Below the pieces are notes generated by a model. The model made no database searches. It worked only from the letters and a program-made list of their open reading frames with translations, and was not told where the DNA came from. Shown in pieces: positions 1-8,121 of a stretch of DNA of 16,178 nucleotides. Source of the stretch: ZC4RG30 sp965652645 (GTDB lineage: Bacteria; Pseudomonadota; Gammaproteobacteria; Steroidobacterales; Steroidobacteraceae); the NCBI GenBank assembly GCA_965652645.1, contig CBFGXE010000052.1:1-16178 (forward strand), read 5' to 3'. The number at the start of each line of letters is the position of its first letter. Position 1 is the stretch's first letter. The position numbers were made by a program, and so were the translations under genes.

Positions 1-51
1 GCCAGCGCCCAGTTCGCCAGGGATGCCTCCATCCGCGACGTCCTGGCCTGA
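1..51 (+). CDS. C-terminal end of an unidentified protein (partial)
   Basis: The first 16 codons of the window read ASAQFARDASIRDVLA and end in TGA. The composition is normal for a protein C-terminus and the codons are GC-rich like the rest of the window, and a hairpin follows 11 bases later. The gene runs off the left edge and too little is visible to name a family. That it is coding at all rests only on this open frame and the stop, so it remains uncertain. Confidence 0.4.
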   Translation, partial: ASAQFARDASIRDVLA

Positions 52-62
52 GTCTTCTTCAA

Positions 63-87
63 CCGCGCCTTCTGCATGAAGGCGTGG
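63..87 (+). terminator. Hairpin downstream of the left-edge gene, possible terminator
   Basis: A 10-bp stem (63-72 with 78-87, one G-T wobble) closes a 5-nt loop TGCAT, its core being CGCCTTC/GAAGGCG. It lies just after the stop at 51. There is no T-run after it, so intrinsic termination is not assured; it may only be an RNA 3'-end structure. Confidence 0.35.
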
Positions 88-158
88 CGATTGCTGCCGC
101 GATGCAGCGTCCATCGCTGCAATTCGTTATTCACGATTTGCATGTCGGCGGATTCTTA

Positions 159-194
159 CGGAATGTCGGTGCATTCCTGAATGGAATCATTCCG
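159..194. promoter_or_regulatory. Nested GGAAT/ATTCC inverted repeats upstream of the TonB receptor
   Basis: Two inverted repeats of the same word sit side by side: GGAATG at 160-165 with CATTCC at 172-177 (6-nt spacer), and the palindrome GGAATCATTCC at 183-193. The outer copies also make CGGAAT (159-164) and ATTCCG (189-194). The block is about 150 bp before the receptor's likely ATG, where an operator would be expected. No regulator is identified and no convincing -35/-10 pair was found around it. Confidence 0.4.
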
Positions 195-343
195 TCGACG
201 CAAGCCCACTCATAACCCCGAACGCTGATCGGCCCGCTGGAATCAGGGTTTTGGCGAATGTGGAACCACGTACGTCGCATCCACAATTCCCTCAAATGCG
301 TGCATTTCGACGCCAGCTTTCAAGCCACATCACGGGTGCCAAC

Positions 344-3300
344 ATGAACCAACGCAAGCCCGCCCATGAAACCCTCGTCGCGCTGATACTTCTCGCCGCG
401 ACGATCCCCGCCGTCGCCACGGCTGCAGAAGACGAGTTCGAGATGGAGGAAGAACTCGAGGAGGTCATCGTCACCGGTTCGCGCATTCCACGCGCCGCCG
501 ACGAGACGCCCAATCCCGTGCTCACCGTGCAGGCCGATGACCTGCGGCAATCCGGATACACCAACCTCACCGATGCACTGGCGCAGCTTCCCGCGCTGGT
601 TGCCTCCAGCACCCGTTTCGACAACGCCGGCCCGCGCGCCGGGATCGGCGCCTCGGGCCTGAACCTGCTGGACCTGCGCAACCTCGGCACCAACCGCACG
701 CTGGTGCTGGTCAACGGCCGCCGCCACATCGGTGGCCTGCCCGGATCGGCCTCCGTCGACATCAACACCATCCCGACGGACCTGATCGAGCGGGTGGATA
801 TCCTCACCGGAGGTGTATCGGCCATCTACGGCGCCGACGGTGTATCGGGCGTGGTCAACTTCGTCACCCGCCGCGACTTCGATGGCCTGATCATCCGCGG
901 CCAGGGCGGCCTTTCGGAACTGGGCGACGGCGGCAACCGCTTCTTCTCGCTGACCCGGGGCAAGAACTTTGCCGACGGCCGCGCCAACGTGACCTTCAAC
1001 TACGAATACAACGCCGACGACCGCGTGCAGGAGACCGGCCGTCCGCGCGCCGGCGATCCGCTGCGGGCCTGGTCGATGCAGCGCAACCCGGATGACTTCC
1101 CGGACGATCCGGATGTCTACGACCGGATTCCGCTGAACGACCTGCGCTACGAGGACACGGCCCCGGGCGGTGCCTTCGACGCGGACTGGGATCTTGTCCC
1201 GGACTTCGGCGGCTCCGGCGCAGTGTTTGACCGCGGAACGCCGCTGCCAAGCACCGGCCTGGTACAGGGTGGTGACAGCACCCCGGTGGCGGGCTACTCC
1301 GGCGACCTGCAGTCGAAGATGCGCCGTCACTCGGCCAACCTGTTCTCCAGCTACCAGCTGAACGATTCGGTGCGCCTGTTCGCCGAGGGCAAATACGTCA
1401 ACACCCGCACCAGCAACCTGAACCAGCCCAGCTACGACTTCTACACCTTCATCTCCGCCGGGAACCCGTTCATGCCGGATTCGATCCGCGACGCCATCGA
1501 CGCCGACGCCGCGGCCGAGTGGGGCATGGGCCCCGGCGTGCTGATGAACCGCGACAACTTCGACCTGGGACGCCGCCAGGAGGACGTCACCCGCCAGACG
1601 CTGCGCAGCGTGGTGGGCATCGACGGCACCCTGGGTGCCGGCGGGCCGCGCTATGAGCTGTCGTACACCTTCGGCCAGAGCCGCATCCGCAGCGTGGATA
1701 CCGGCAGCCGCGTGGAGGAGCGCTACTTCGCGGCACTGGATGCGGTCGACGAGGGCGAGTTCCTGACCGGCACGCCCAACGGCAACATCGTCTGCCGCAT
1801 CGACCTGCAACCGGCCGGCACGCCGGTGAACGAGGACAACATCTTCTGGGAGACCTTCATCCCCGGTGGCAACGGCAGCGGCGTTCCCGAGACCTTCACC
1901 CCCGGTGCCAACAGCGGCTGCGTGCCGTTCAACCCCTTCGGCGACGGCATGGCCAACGCGGCCTCCATCGACTTCATCGGCCTGGACCCGGTCACGAAGT
2001 CGCGCCTTTCGCAGCACGTGGTGGGCGCCACGCTGAGCGGTGACTTCAACCGCCTGTTCACGCTGCCGGCCGGCGACGTCGAGTGGGCGGCGGGCCTGGA
2101 ATACCGCAAGGAAAGGAGCCGCAGCACTCCCGACGACCTGATCCAGCAGGAGCACCTGTACGGCTATCCGATGATCCAGCCGGAATCAGGCAGCTTCGAC
2201 GTCAAGGAGGCCTTCTTCGAGGCGAACATCCCGGTGCTGCGCAACGTGCCGCTGGCCCACTCGCTGGACATCGGCGGTGCCGTGCGCATGTCCGACTACT
2301 CCACCGTCGGCAAGACGACGACCTGGAAGGTGGATGCACGCTGGGCGCCGGTGCGCGACCTTGCCTTCCGCGGCACCTGGTCCGAAGCCGTCCGTGCACC
2401 GAACATCAGCGAGCTGTTCTCGCCAACCTCGGGCACGTTCGAGTTCATCGACGATCCCTGCGATCCGCTGTTTGTCACCGAGGGCAGTGAGTTCCGCGAG
2501 GCCAACTGCCTGGCGCTGCTCACCGACCTCGGCATCGACCCGGGCAGCTTCAACCCGAGCGCCGATCCGGAGGCCACGACCAGCCTGCCCGGCAGCCTGG
2601 CCGGCAACCCGGACCTGCAGGAAGAGACCGCCAAGAGCTGGACCGCCGGCTTCGTGCTGCGTCCCGCCGCGCTGCCCCAGCTGATGCTGAGCTTCGACTG
2701 GTACAACGTGAGGCTGAAGAATGCCGTGGCCACCGCGACCGCGCAGGAACTGGTTGAGCTGTGCGTGGACCAGCCCACGCTCGACAATTCCTTCTGCGAC
2801 GGCATCGAGCGCAACGGCGACACGGGATACGTCGAGGGCTTCATGATGATGCCGCGCAACGTGGCCTACTTCACCACCGCGGGCGCGGACCTGACGGTGC
2901 GGTATGCCTTCGCGCCGCTGCCGGACCTGGGCCGCTTCGAGTGGAAGATCGCCGGCGGCTACCTGGACAAGCTGAAGTTCATTGCCACCCCGGGCGCGGA
3001 GGTGACGGACGAGCGCATGGACTCCTACGCTCCGAAGTACACGGTGAACACCGACCTCACCTGGCGCCGGGACAGCTGGGCCCTGAACTACGGCATCAAC
3101 TACTTCAGCAAGACCCGCCGCTTCAGCGAGGACCAGAAGCGCGCCAATCCGGATATTTCCGATCCCAGGTACTTCAACTACGGCGCCAAGTGGGTGCACG
3201 ACGTGCAGGCGTCCTACACCGTGCCGACCAACGGGCTGGAGGTGTATGTGGGCGTGAACAACCTGTACGACCGCAAGCCCAGCTACCCCGGGGCCAACTA

Positions 3301-3361
3301 TCCGGTGGGCTTCATGGGCCGCTACATCTATGGCGGCGCGCGGCTGGAGCTCAACCACTGA
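344..3361 (+). CDS. TonB-dependent outer-membrane receptor
   Basis: This is a 1005-aa outer-membrane transporter that would import a substrate into the periplasm using TonB/ExbBD energy. The ATG at 344 is preferred because it begins directly with a signal peptide (basic start, hydrophobic core at residues 11-24, cleavage near AVATA-A27); the frame is open upstream to a TTG at 251 and an ATG at 296, but those would add about 30 and 16 residues before the signal. No strong Shine-Dalgarno precedes any of the three. A TonB box EEVIVTG lies at residues 39-45, followed by a plug domain (RNLGTNRTLVLVNGRR, then IERVDILTGGVSAIYGADGVSGVVNF), then a long beta-barrel. Paired cysteines occur in presumed loops (NIVCRIDL/NSGCVPF; DDPCDPL/EANCLAL). 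The last residues, ARLELNH, lack the usual terminal aromatic. The family, common in xanthomonads and Caulobacter relatives, includes receptors for iron chelates, vitamins, sugars and peptides; the substrate here cannot be told. It stands alone. Confidence 0.93.
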   Translation: MNQRKPAHETLVALILLAATIPAVATAAEDEFEMEEELEEVIVTGSRIPRAADETPNPVLTVQADDLRQSGYTNLTDALAQLPALVASSTRFDNAGPRAGIGASGLNLLDLRNLGTNRTLVLVNGRRHIGGLPGSASVDINTIPTDLIERVDILTGGVSAIYGADGVSGVVNFVTRRDFDGLIIRGQGGLSELGDGGNRFFSLTRGKNFADGRANVTFNYEYNADDRVQETGRPRAGDPLRAWSMQRNPDDFPDDPDVYDRIPLNDLRYEDTAPGGAFDADWDLVPDFGGSGAVFDRGTPLPSTGLVQGGDSTPVAGYSGDLQSKMRRHSANLFSSYQLNDSVRLFAEGKYVNTRTSNLNQPSYDFYTFISAGNPFMPDSIRDAIDADAAAEWGMGPGVLMNRDNFDLGRRQEDVTRQTLRSVVGIDGTLGAGGPRYELSYTFGQSRIRSVDTGSRVEERYFAALDAVDEGEFLTGTPNGNIVCRIDLQPAGTPVNEDNIFWETFIPGGNGSGVPETFTPGANSGCVPFNPFGDGMANAASIDFIGLDPVTKSRLSQHVVGATLSGDFNRLFTLPAGDVEWAAGLEYRKERSRSTPDDLIQQEHLYGYPMIQPESGSFDVKEAFFEANIPVLRNVPLAHSLDIGGAVRMSDYSTVGKTTTWKVDARWAPVRDLAFRGTWSEAVRAPNISELFSPTSGTFEFIDDPCDPLFVTEGSEFREANCLALLTDLGIDPGSFNPSADPEATTSLPGSLAGNPDLQEETAKSWTAGFVLRPAALPQLMLSFDWYNVRLKNAVATATAQELVELCVDQPTLDNSFCDGIERNGDTGYVEGFMMMPRNVAYFTTAGADLTVRYAFAPLPDLGRFEWKIAGGYLDKLKFIATPGAEVTDERMDSYAPKYTVNTDLTWRRDSWALNYGINYFSKTRRFSEDQKRANPDISDPRYFNYGAKWVHDVQASYTVPTNGLEVYVGVNNLYDRKPSYPGANYPVGFMGRYIYGGARLELNH

Positions 3362-3387
3362 GCCGGACGCAACCGCACCACTGACGG

Positions 3388-3423
3388 AAAAAGCGCCTCG
3401 CCTGGCGGCGGGGCGCTTTTTTT
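3388..3423. terminator. Bidirectional intrinsic terminator between the receptor and metY
   Basis: A 15-bp stem (3388-3402 with 3407-3421, one G-T wobble) around the loop TGGC contains AGCGCCTCGCC/GGCGGGGCGCT. On the + strand it is followed by a run of seven T (3417-3423); on the - strand the complement of 3388-3392 gives five T. It lies between two convergent genes, 27 bp after the receptor stop and 19 bp before the metY stop, so it probably serves both. Confidence 0.92.
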
Positions 3424-3441
3424 CGCGATTGGCCGCGTCTG

Positions 3442-4719
3442 CTAGCGCGCCGAAGCCTTCAGCGCCTGGTCGATGTCCTCCTTCAGGTCATCGATGTGCT
3501 CAAGCCCGATGGACAGCCGCACCATGTCCTCGGACACGCCGGCCCTGGCCAGCTCCTCCGGACCGAGCTGGCGGTGCGTGGTCGAGGCCGGGTGCGTGGC
3601 CAGCGAACGTGCATCGCCGATGTTCACCAGGCGGATGATGAGCTTCAGCGCGTCGAGGAACCTGGCGCCGGCCTCGCGGCCGCCCTTCAGGCCGAAGGTG
3701 AGGATGCCCGAGGCCTGGCCCTTCATGTATTTCTTCACCAGCGCATGGTCCGGATGATCGGGCAGTCCGGCGTATTTCACCCAGGTCACCTGCGGGTGGC
3801 TGGACAGGAACTTCGCCACCTCCAGCGTGTTGCTGCAGATGCGGTCCATGCGCACCGGCAGTGTCTCGATGCCCTGCAGGATCAGGAAGGCGTTGAACGG
3901 CGACAGCGGCGCGCCCATGTTGCGCAGGGGCACCACGCGCGCGCGCGCGATGTAGGCCGCCGGGCCCAGCGCCTCGGTGTACACCACGCCGTGGTACGAC
4001 ACGTCAGGCTCGTTCAGGCGGCGGAAGCGCTCCTTGTGCCCCGCCCAGGGGAACTTGCCCGAGTCGACGATGACGCCGCCGATGCTGTTGCCATGGCCGC
4101 CCAGGTATTTGGTCAGGGCGTGAACCACGATGTCGGCGCCGAAGTCGAATGGCCGGCACAGGTAGGGCGTGGGCACGGTGTTGTCGACGATCAGCGGCAC
4201 GCCGTGCCGGTGCGCGATGTCCGCCAGCGCGGCGAAATCGGTGACGTTGCCCAGCGGGTTGCCGATGGACTCGCAGAACACGGCGCGGGTACGGCCGTCG
4301 ATCAGCTTGCCGAAGGAGGCCGGGTCGGAGGCATCCGCGAAGCGCACCTCGATTCCGTATTGCGGCAGGGTATGCGCGAACAGGTTGTACGTGCCGCCGT
4401 ACAGCGCCGCAGCGCTGACGATGTTGTCGCCCTGCTCGGCGATGGTCAGGATGGAATAGGTGATCGCCGCCATGCCCGAGGCCAGCGCCAGTCCGCCCAC
4501 GCCGCCCTCCAGTGCCGCCAGTCGCTGCTCCAGCACTGCGTTGGTGGGATTCATGATGCGCGTGTAGATGTTGCCCTCGACCTTCAGGTCGAACAGGTCG
4601 GCGCCGTGCTGGGCGCTGTCGAAGGCATAGGACGTGGTCTGGTAGATCGGCACGGCCACGGCCCTGGTGGTGGGATCGGGCGAATAGCCGCCGTGGACGG
4701 CGATGGTTTCAGGGCGCAT
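3442..4719 (-). CDS. metY: O-acetylhomoserine sulfhydrylase (O-acetylhomoserine aminocarboxypropyltransferase)
   Basis: A 425-aa PLP enzyme of the Cys/Met-metabolism family that makes L-homocysteine from O-acetyl-L-homoserine and sulfide in the cytoplasm (direct sulfhydrylation branch of methionine synthesis). Start: the ATG at 4719 follows a strong GGAGGA Shine-Dalgarno and begins with the family's MRPETIAVHGG; the frame is open 21 codons upstream, but that stretch spans the promoter. Visible motifs are YTRIMNPT (51-58, PLP-phosphate contacts), VDNT (Asp179, pyridine nitrogen), ALTKYLGGHG (Lys204, Schiff base), the NEPD segment (237-240) of the MetY subgroup and ARSLATHPASTTH (from 370, Arg for the substrate carboxylate). 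The length is normal, and full MetY length rather than the shorter MetB/MetZ form supports the call, though substrate preference within this family can differ. It is a single gene with no metX beside it. Confidence 0.92.
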   Translation of the reverse strand: MRPETIAVHGGYSPDPTTRAVAVPIYQTTSYAFDSAQHGADLFDLKVEGNIYTRIMNPTNAVLEQRLAALEGGVGGLALASGMAAITYSILTIAEQGDNIVSAAALYGGTYNLFAHTLPQYGIEVRFADASDPASFGKLIDGRTRAVFCESIGNPLGNVTDFAALADIAHRHGVPLIVDNTVPTPYLCRPFDFGADIVVHALTKYLGGHGNSIGGVIVDSGKFPWAGHKERFRRLNEPDVSYHGVVYTEALGPAAYIARARVVPLRNMGAPLSPFNAFLILQGIETLPVRMDRICSNTLEVAKFLSSHPQVTWVKYAGLPDHPDHALVKKYMKGQASGILTFGLKGGREAGARFLDALKLIIRLVNIGDARSLATHPASTTHRQLGPEELARAGVSEDMVRLSIGLEHIDDLKEDIDQALKASAR

Positions 4720-4760
4720 GGATTCCTCCAGGAAGACGCGAAGGGCGCGAGGGAGGGGCG

Positions 4761-4789
4761 ATACTAGAGGGGCCCGGCACAAGCGGCAA
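4761..4789 (-). promoter_or_regulatory. Predicted sigma70 promoter of metY
   Basis: On the - strand a -35 TTGCCG (4784-4789) and a -10 TAGTAT (4761-4766) are separated by exactly 17 bp. Transcription would start near 4754, giving a 5' leader of about 35 nt that carries the GGAGGA site. The leader is too short for a SAM riboswitch. No operator is evident. Confidence 0.6.
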
Positions 4790-4912
4790 TCGGACGAAAC
4801 CCCCAGGGCAGCGTCGCCCGCGGCGGCGCCGCGGATGGACGCCGGGAATCATCGGGTGATACCTTGCCGGCCCATGCGGCGCGCGCAGGCTGAATAACCG
4901 GGTACGGCGCCG

Positions 4913-6139
4913 ATGGACTCGTTGATCAACGCCGCTGCCCGCTGGCTGGCGGCCGGAGATCCCATCGCCGCATTGAGGCTGGTGGCCTTGCGCAATGACG
5001 CTGCCGGCCTCGCGCTTCGCGGCATTGCCCTGGCACAACTCGGCGAGCACACCCGCGCGCGTGAACTGCTGCGCGCCGCATCCTGTGCCTTTGGCTCCCG
5101 CGAACCGGTGGCCCGCGCACGCTGCGTGCTGGCCGAAGCGGAAATCGCACTCGCGTCGCGCGACGTTGGCTGGGCGGCGCGGCGGCTGGAAGCCGCGCGC
5201 GGCGTGCTGGAGCGCCATGGTGATGCGGTGAATGCCGCACATGCCCGACAGCTGCGGATGCGGCAACTGCTGCTCACCGGAAGGCTTGATGAGCTGGAGC
5301 GCGAACTGTCTGCCGACCCCGGGCGCCGCCACCTTGCGCCGTCGCTTGCGGCTGGGCATCAACTGCTCGTGGCGCAGCTCGCGCTGCGGCGCGTGCGCCC
5401 CAAGGCGGCACGCGCAGCAATGCAACGCGCGGCCCATGCGGCACGCCGCGCGGCCGTCCCGGCGCTGGTGGCCGAAGCAGAAGCCGCCCTGGTGTCGCTG
5501 GAGGCTCCCGCCGCGCGGCAGATTTCCCGCGGGCGCGAGCAGTTGCTGGCCGTCGGGGCGATAGAGACATTGCTGGCGTCCCGGGCCCTGGTGGTGGACA
5601 GCTGGCGACCTGCGATCCGCCATGTCGGCACCGTGGTATCCCTCGCCACACGCCCGGTGTTGATGGCCATCGCGCGGGTACTGGCGGAGGCGTGGCCGCT
5701 GGATGCCTCGCGTGAGGCGCTGATCCAGCGCGCATTCCGTATCAGGTTCGTCGACGAAACGCACCGTGCCCGGCTGCGCGTCGAGATCGGAAGGCTCCGC
5801 AGGTTGCTGGCACCCGTTGCCGCTGTCGAGTCCACACCAGGTGGATTCATGCTCAGGCCACTGCAGGCGCGCTCTGTCGTGGTGCTGGCGCCGCTGGTGG
5901 AAGACCGGCACGCCGATATCCTGGCCGTGCTTTCCGACGGGGAATCCTGGCCTGCCTCTGCAGTGGCCGCGGCACTTGGAACGAGCGCGCGATCGGTACA
6001 ACGCGCGCTGGGTGCACTGGCGCGAGCCGGCAAGGTGCAGCCCGTGGGTCGCGGCCGCGCCCGGCGATGGATCACCCCGCTGCCACTGCCCGGATTTGCG
6101 ACGTTCTTGTTACTCCCGCCCTCGCTGCCCACTGACTAG
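4913..6139 (+). CDS. TPR-like / winged-helix transcriptional regulator
   Basis: A 408-aa, Ala/Arg/Leu-rich protein with no signal peptide or membrane segment. Residues 1-225 are a series of amphipathic helices of TPR type (for example the segments around 8-55, 66-100 and 105-130). Residues about 245-316 look like an OmpR/SARP-type winged helix: a helix with THRARLRVEIGRLRRLL, then a beta-wing STPGGFML. Residues about 333-388 form a second winged helix with the recognition-helix pattern ALGTSARSVQRALGALARAG followed by a basic wing VGRGRARRW. Two DNA-binding modules behind a protein- or ligand-binding repeat domain point to a DNA-binding regulator; the signal is unknown. The gene starts 193 bp from divergent metY, has only a weak ribosome site, and its stop is 33 bp before the beta-propeller gene, suggesting one transcript. 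The domain calls come from reading the helices and are approximate. Confidence 0.75.
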   Translation: MDSLINAAARWLAAGDPIAALRLVALRNDAAGLALRGIALAQLGEHTRARELLRAASCAFGSREPVARARCVLAEAEIALASRDVGWAARRLEAARGVLERHGDAVNAAHARQLRMRQLLLTGRLDELERELSADPGRRHLAPSLAAGHQLLVAQLALRRVRPKAARAAMQRAAHAARRAAVPALVAEAEAALVSLEAPAARQISRGREQLLAVGAIETLLASRALVVDSWRPAIRHVGTVVSLATRPVLMAIARVLAEAWPLDASREALIQRAFRIRFVDETHRARLRVEIGRLRRLLAPVAAVESTPGGFMLRPLQARSVVVLAPLVEDRHADILAVLSDGESWPASAVAAALGTSARSVQRALGALARAGKVQPVGRGRARRWITPLPLPGFATFLLLPPSLPTD

Positions 6140-6172
6140 GATGCAGCGACAGGCAGAAACAAGGATCGACAG

Positions 6173-6805
6173 ATGAAACAGGCAGAAATCATCGCGGAAC
6201 TCGGGCCCTTTGCAGGTGTTGACGCCGTGCACGGCGTGAGCTGGGACGGCACGAACGTCTGGTTCGCTTCAGGCGACAGGCTCAACGCACTGGCTCCGGA
6301 CAGCGGCAGGATCAGCCGTTCCATTGAGGTGCCGGCCCACGCCGGTACGGCCTTCGATGGCAGGCATCTTTACCAGATCGCGGAATCACGGATCCAGAAG
6401 ATCGACCCCCGGAGCGGTGAGGTGCTTCACACCATACCCGCGCCCGGTGGCGGCGGTGATTCGGGTCTGGCCTGGGCGGAGGGATCTCTGTGGGTCGGGC
6501 AATATCGCGACCGCAAGATCCACCAGGTCAATCCGGCCACAGGCGAAGTGTTGCGCACCATCGAATCCAATCGTTTTGTCACGGGCGTCACCTGGCTGGA
6601 CGGGGATCTGTGGCATGGAACCTGGGAGGGTGATGAGAGCGAGCTGAGGCGGGTGGACGCAAGGACGGGCGAGGTGAAGGAAAAGCTGGCGATGCCCCCC
6701 GGCCAGGTCGTGTCGGGACTGGAGTCCGATGGCCGCTCCCGCCTCTTCTGCGGCGGAGCGAAGTCGGGCAAGCTGAGGGTGGTCAAGGCGCCCGGGAAGG
6801 ACTGA
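6173..6805 (+). CDS. Five-bladed beta-propeller protein (glutamine cyclotransferase-like / PQQ-type repeats)
   Basis: A 210-aa protein made almost entirely of five repeats of about 40 residues, each with a G-x-x-W/F-D-G-x-x-L/V-W strand and most with a D/N-P-x-S/T-G-E-V turn: blades begin near residues 21, 59, 98, 138 and 182. The turns are APDSGRI, DPRSGEV, NPATGEV and DARTGEV. Such propellers occur in plant-type glutaminyl cyclases and in Vgb/SMP-30-like lactonases, but no catalytic residue can be assigned here, so the enzymatic name is only a family resemblance. There is no signal peptide, so it is probably cytoplasmic, unlike most relatives. The ATG has a good site AAGGA (6161-6165) with 7-nt spacing. 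It directly follows the regulator gene and may act as its ligand-binding partner, which is inference. Confidence 0.75.
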   Translation: MKQAEIIAELGPFAGVDAVHGVSWDGTNVWFASGDRLNALAPDSGRISRSIEVPAHAGTAFDGRHLYQIAESRIQKIDPRSGEVLHTIPAPGGGGDSGLAWAEGSLWVGQYRDRKIHQVNPATGEVLRTIESNRFVTGVTWLDGDLWHGTWEGDESELRRVDARTGEVKEKLAMPPGQVVSGLESDGRSRLFCGGAKSGKLRVVKAPGKD

Positions 6806-6878
6806 CCACTGCAAGAGATGCACTGATAGTGCGGGTCCTGCGCCGCCGCGTCGACAGGGCAATCATCTTCCCGTGACG

Positions 6879-6884
6879 TACAAT
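6879..6884 (+). promoter_or_regulatory. Possible -10 element ahead of the QueC-like gene
   Basis: TACAAT lies about 60 bp before the ATG at 6943, in the 137-bp gap after the beta-propeller gene. No good -35 is found 16-18 bp upstream (the nearest look-alike, TCGACA at 6851-6856, is 22 bp away), so either an activator is needed or the match is chance. Confidence 0.3.
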
Positions 6885-6942
6885 CCCGCGGACAACAATT
6901 TCCCGCCGGGAACAGGCAGGCGCGATCCCCCATCGAGGTGCC

Positions 6943-8070
6943 ATGAAGGTAGAGCAAATCCAGTCCTTCGGTGACCAGGACAGCTGCGGCGTCAGGGCGC
7001 GGCTGATCCCCGACCGCAAGGACATTGCGCCTCTTGATTGCTGGTTGCGCTTCCCGCCGGAATACCGGCCGATGCTCACTGCTTCGGCCGACCCGTTCCT
7101 CGCGCTGACGCTCCTGCCGGCCATGATCCTCGGTGAACCACTGCACATCGATGGTGCCGTCTCGCCTGCATTGCTTGCCAGCTCGGAACGGCTGCAGCAG
7201 ATCTATCGGCGTTGGGTGAAGCGCGCACGGGCAATTCCCGTCACGGCCAGTTCAACCGCACCGGAAGCGGCGGCCACGCCCGGGCATGGCGTCGGCTGCT
7301 TTTTCTCCGGTGGCGTGGACTCCTTCCATTCGCTGCTGGTGCATGAAGACAGCATCACCCACCTGGTGTTGATCTCCGGTTTCGACAAGGGCCTGCGCAA
7401 TCCCGCCGTGCTGGAGAAGGCACGCGCCGCGTTGCAGGCGGTGGCGGTGGCCTTCGGCAAGCAGCCGCTGGAAGTCAGCACCAACATCCGCGCTTTCACC
7501 GATTCCATTGCATCCTGGAGCTACTACCATGGTGGCGTGCTGGCGGCGGTGTCACTGGCGTTGTCCCGCGGGTTCAGCACTTTCATCGTTCCATCCTCGT
7601 ATTCCTACGAACAGCTGCATCCCTGGGGCAGCCATCCCCTGCTGGATCCGCTCTGGTCACTGCCCGGCCTGCAGATGCTGCATGACGGCTGCGAATTCAA
7701 CCGCTACGAGAAGGTGGCGCGCATTGCGCAGTCGGATCTCGCCCTGGCGCACCTGCGGGTGTGCTGGGACACCGGCAAGGGGAGCGACTCCAACTGCGGC
7801 CGTTGCGAGAAGTGCCTGCGTACGATGATGAGCCTTCACCTGAACGGCGCCCTTGGCCGGTGCACCACATTCGCCACGCCACTGGTGCCGCATGCCGTGC
7901 GCAAGGTCCGCTTGAAGACCGAGGGACAGTTGGCCTTCACGCAGGAGAACCTGCGCGAGCTGGCGCTGCGCCCGGGCAGGCAGGATCGGGCACTGTACCG
8001 CGCGTTGCGCTGCGCCGTGCGGCGCGGGAGGATCAGGCGCGCGGTGCGGGTGCTGGTCGGCAAGAAGTGA
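6943..8070 (+). CDS. QueC-like PP-loop ATPase with zinc-binding cysteines
   Basis: A 375-aa cytoplasmic protein. Residues 117-127 (GCFFSGGVDSF) contain the PP-loop SGGxDS that adenylates a substrate carboxylate or carbonyl in QueC, ThiI and asparagine-synthetase-like enzymes. C274 together with C285-G-R-C288-E-K-C291 reproduces the four-cysteine zinc site of QueC (7-cyano-7-deazaguanine synthase). Between them are strongly patterned segments, SYSYEQLHPWGSHPLLDPLWS (220-239) and HDGCEFNRYEKV (247-258). Unlike QueC (about 230 aa), it has about 115 extra N-terminal residues, apparently a small beta-rich domain, and a basic C-terminal tail (RRGRIRRAVRVLVGKK). No other queuosine gene is nearby, so true QueC function is unlikely; the substrate is unknown. 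The start follows GAGGTG with rather short spacing. It is convergent with the TIR gene (51-bp gap). QueC-like proteins are known in Qat and type IV CBASS anti-phage systems, but no partner gene of those systems is seen here. Confidence 0.8.
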   Translation: MKVEQIQSFGDQDSCGVRARLIPDRKDIAPLDCWLRFPPEYRPMLTASADPFLALTLLPAMILGEPLHIDGAVSPALLASSERLQQIYRRWVKRARAIPVTASSTAPEAAATPGHGVGCFFSGGVDSFHSLLVHEDSITHLVLISGFDKGLRNPAVLEKARAALQAVAVAFGKQPLEVSTNIRAFTDSIASWSYYHGGVLAAVSLALSRGFSTFIVPSSYSYEQLHPWGSHPLLDPLWSLPGLQMLHDGCEFNRYEKVARIAQSDLALAHLRVCWDTGKGSDSNCGRCEKCLRTMMSLHLNGALGRCTTFATPLVPHAVRKVRLKTEGQLAFTQENLRELALRPGRQDRALYRALRCAVRRGRIRRAVRVLVGKK

Positions 8071-8092
8071 GGCGCGAGCATGCCGGGCGCAG

Positions 8093-8109
8093 GCCGGCGC
8101 CGGGCCGGC
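8093..8109. terminator. GC hairpin between convergent genes
   Basis: GCCGGC (8093-8098) pairs with GCCGGC (8104-8109) around the loop GCCGG in the 51-bp gap between the stops of the QueC-like gene and the TIR gene. There is no T-run on either strand, so it could help termination in both directions but is not a canonical intrinsic terminator. Confidence 0.25.
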
Positions 8110-8121
8110 GTTGAGGTGAAG

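Noticed and set aside
320..2155. 611-codon open frame antisense to the TonB receptor (and a similar one at 2186-3358)
   Set aside because: No recognisable domain, Val/Gly/His-rich, fully covered by the receptor frame with plug and barrel motifs.
3936..3949. CG dinucleotide run (seven units)
   Set aside because: It encodes the IARARVV segment of MetY and needs no explanation beyond GC-rich codon use.
3496..4767. 423-codon open frame antisense to metY
   Set aside because: metY has all PLP-enzyme motifs, promoter, ribosome site and terminator; the antisense frame has none.
4720..4912. SAM riboswitch ahead of metY
   Set aside because: The predicted promoter leaves only about 35 nt of leader, and no SAM-aptamer motif was recognised.
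4709..6001. 430-codon - strand open frame opposite the winged-helix regulator
   Set aside because: Low-complexity Arg/Gln/Gly translation without domains. The + strand frame has helix periodicity, two winged-helix patterns and operon spacing to the next gene, so it is preferred.
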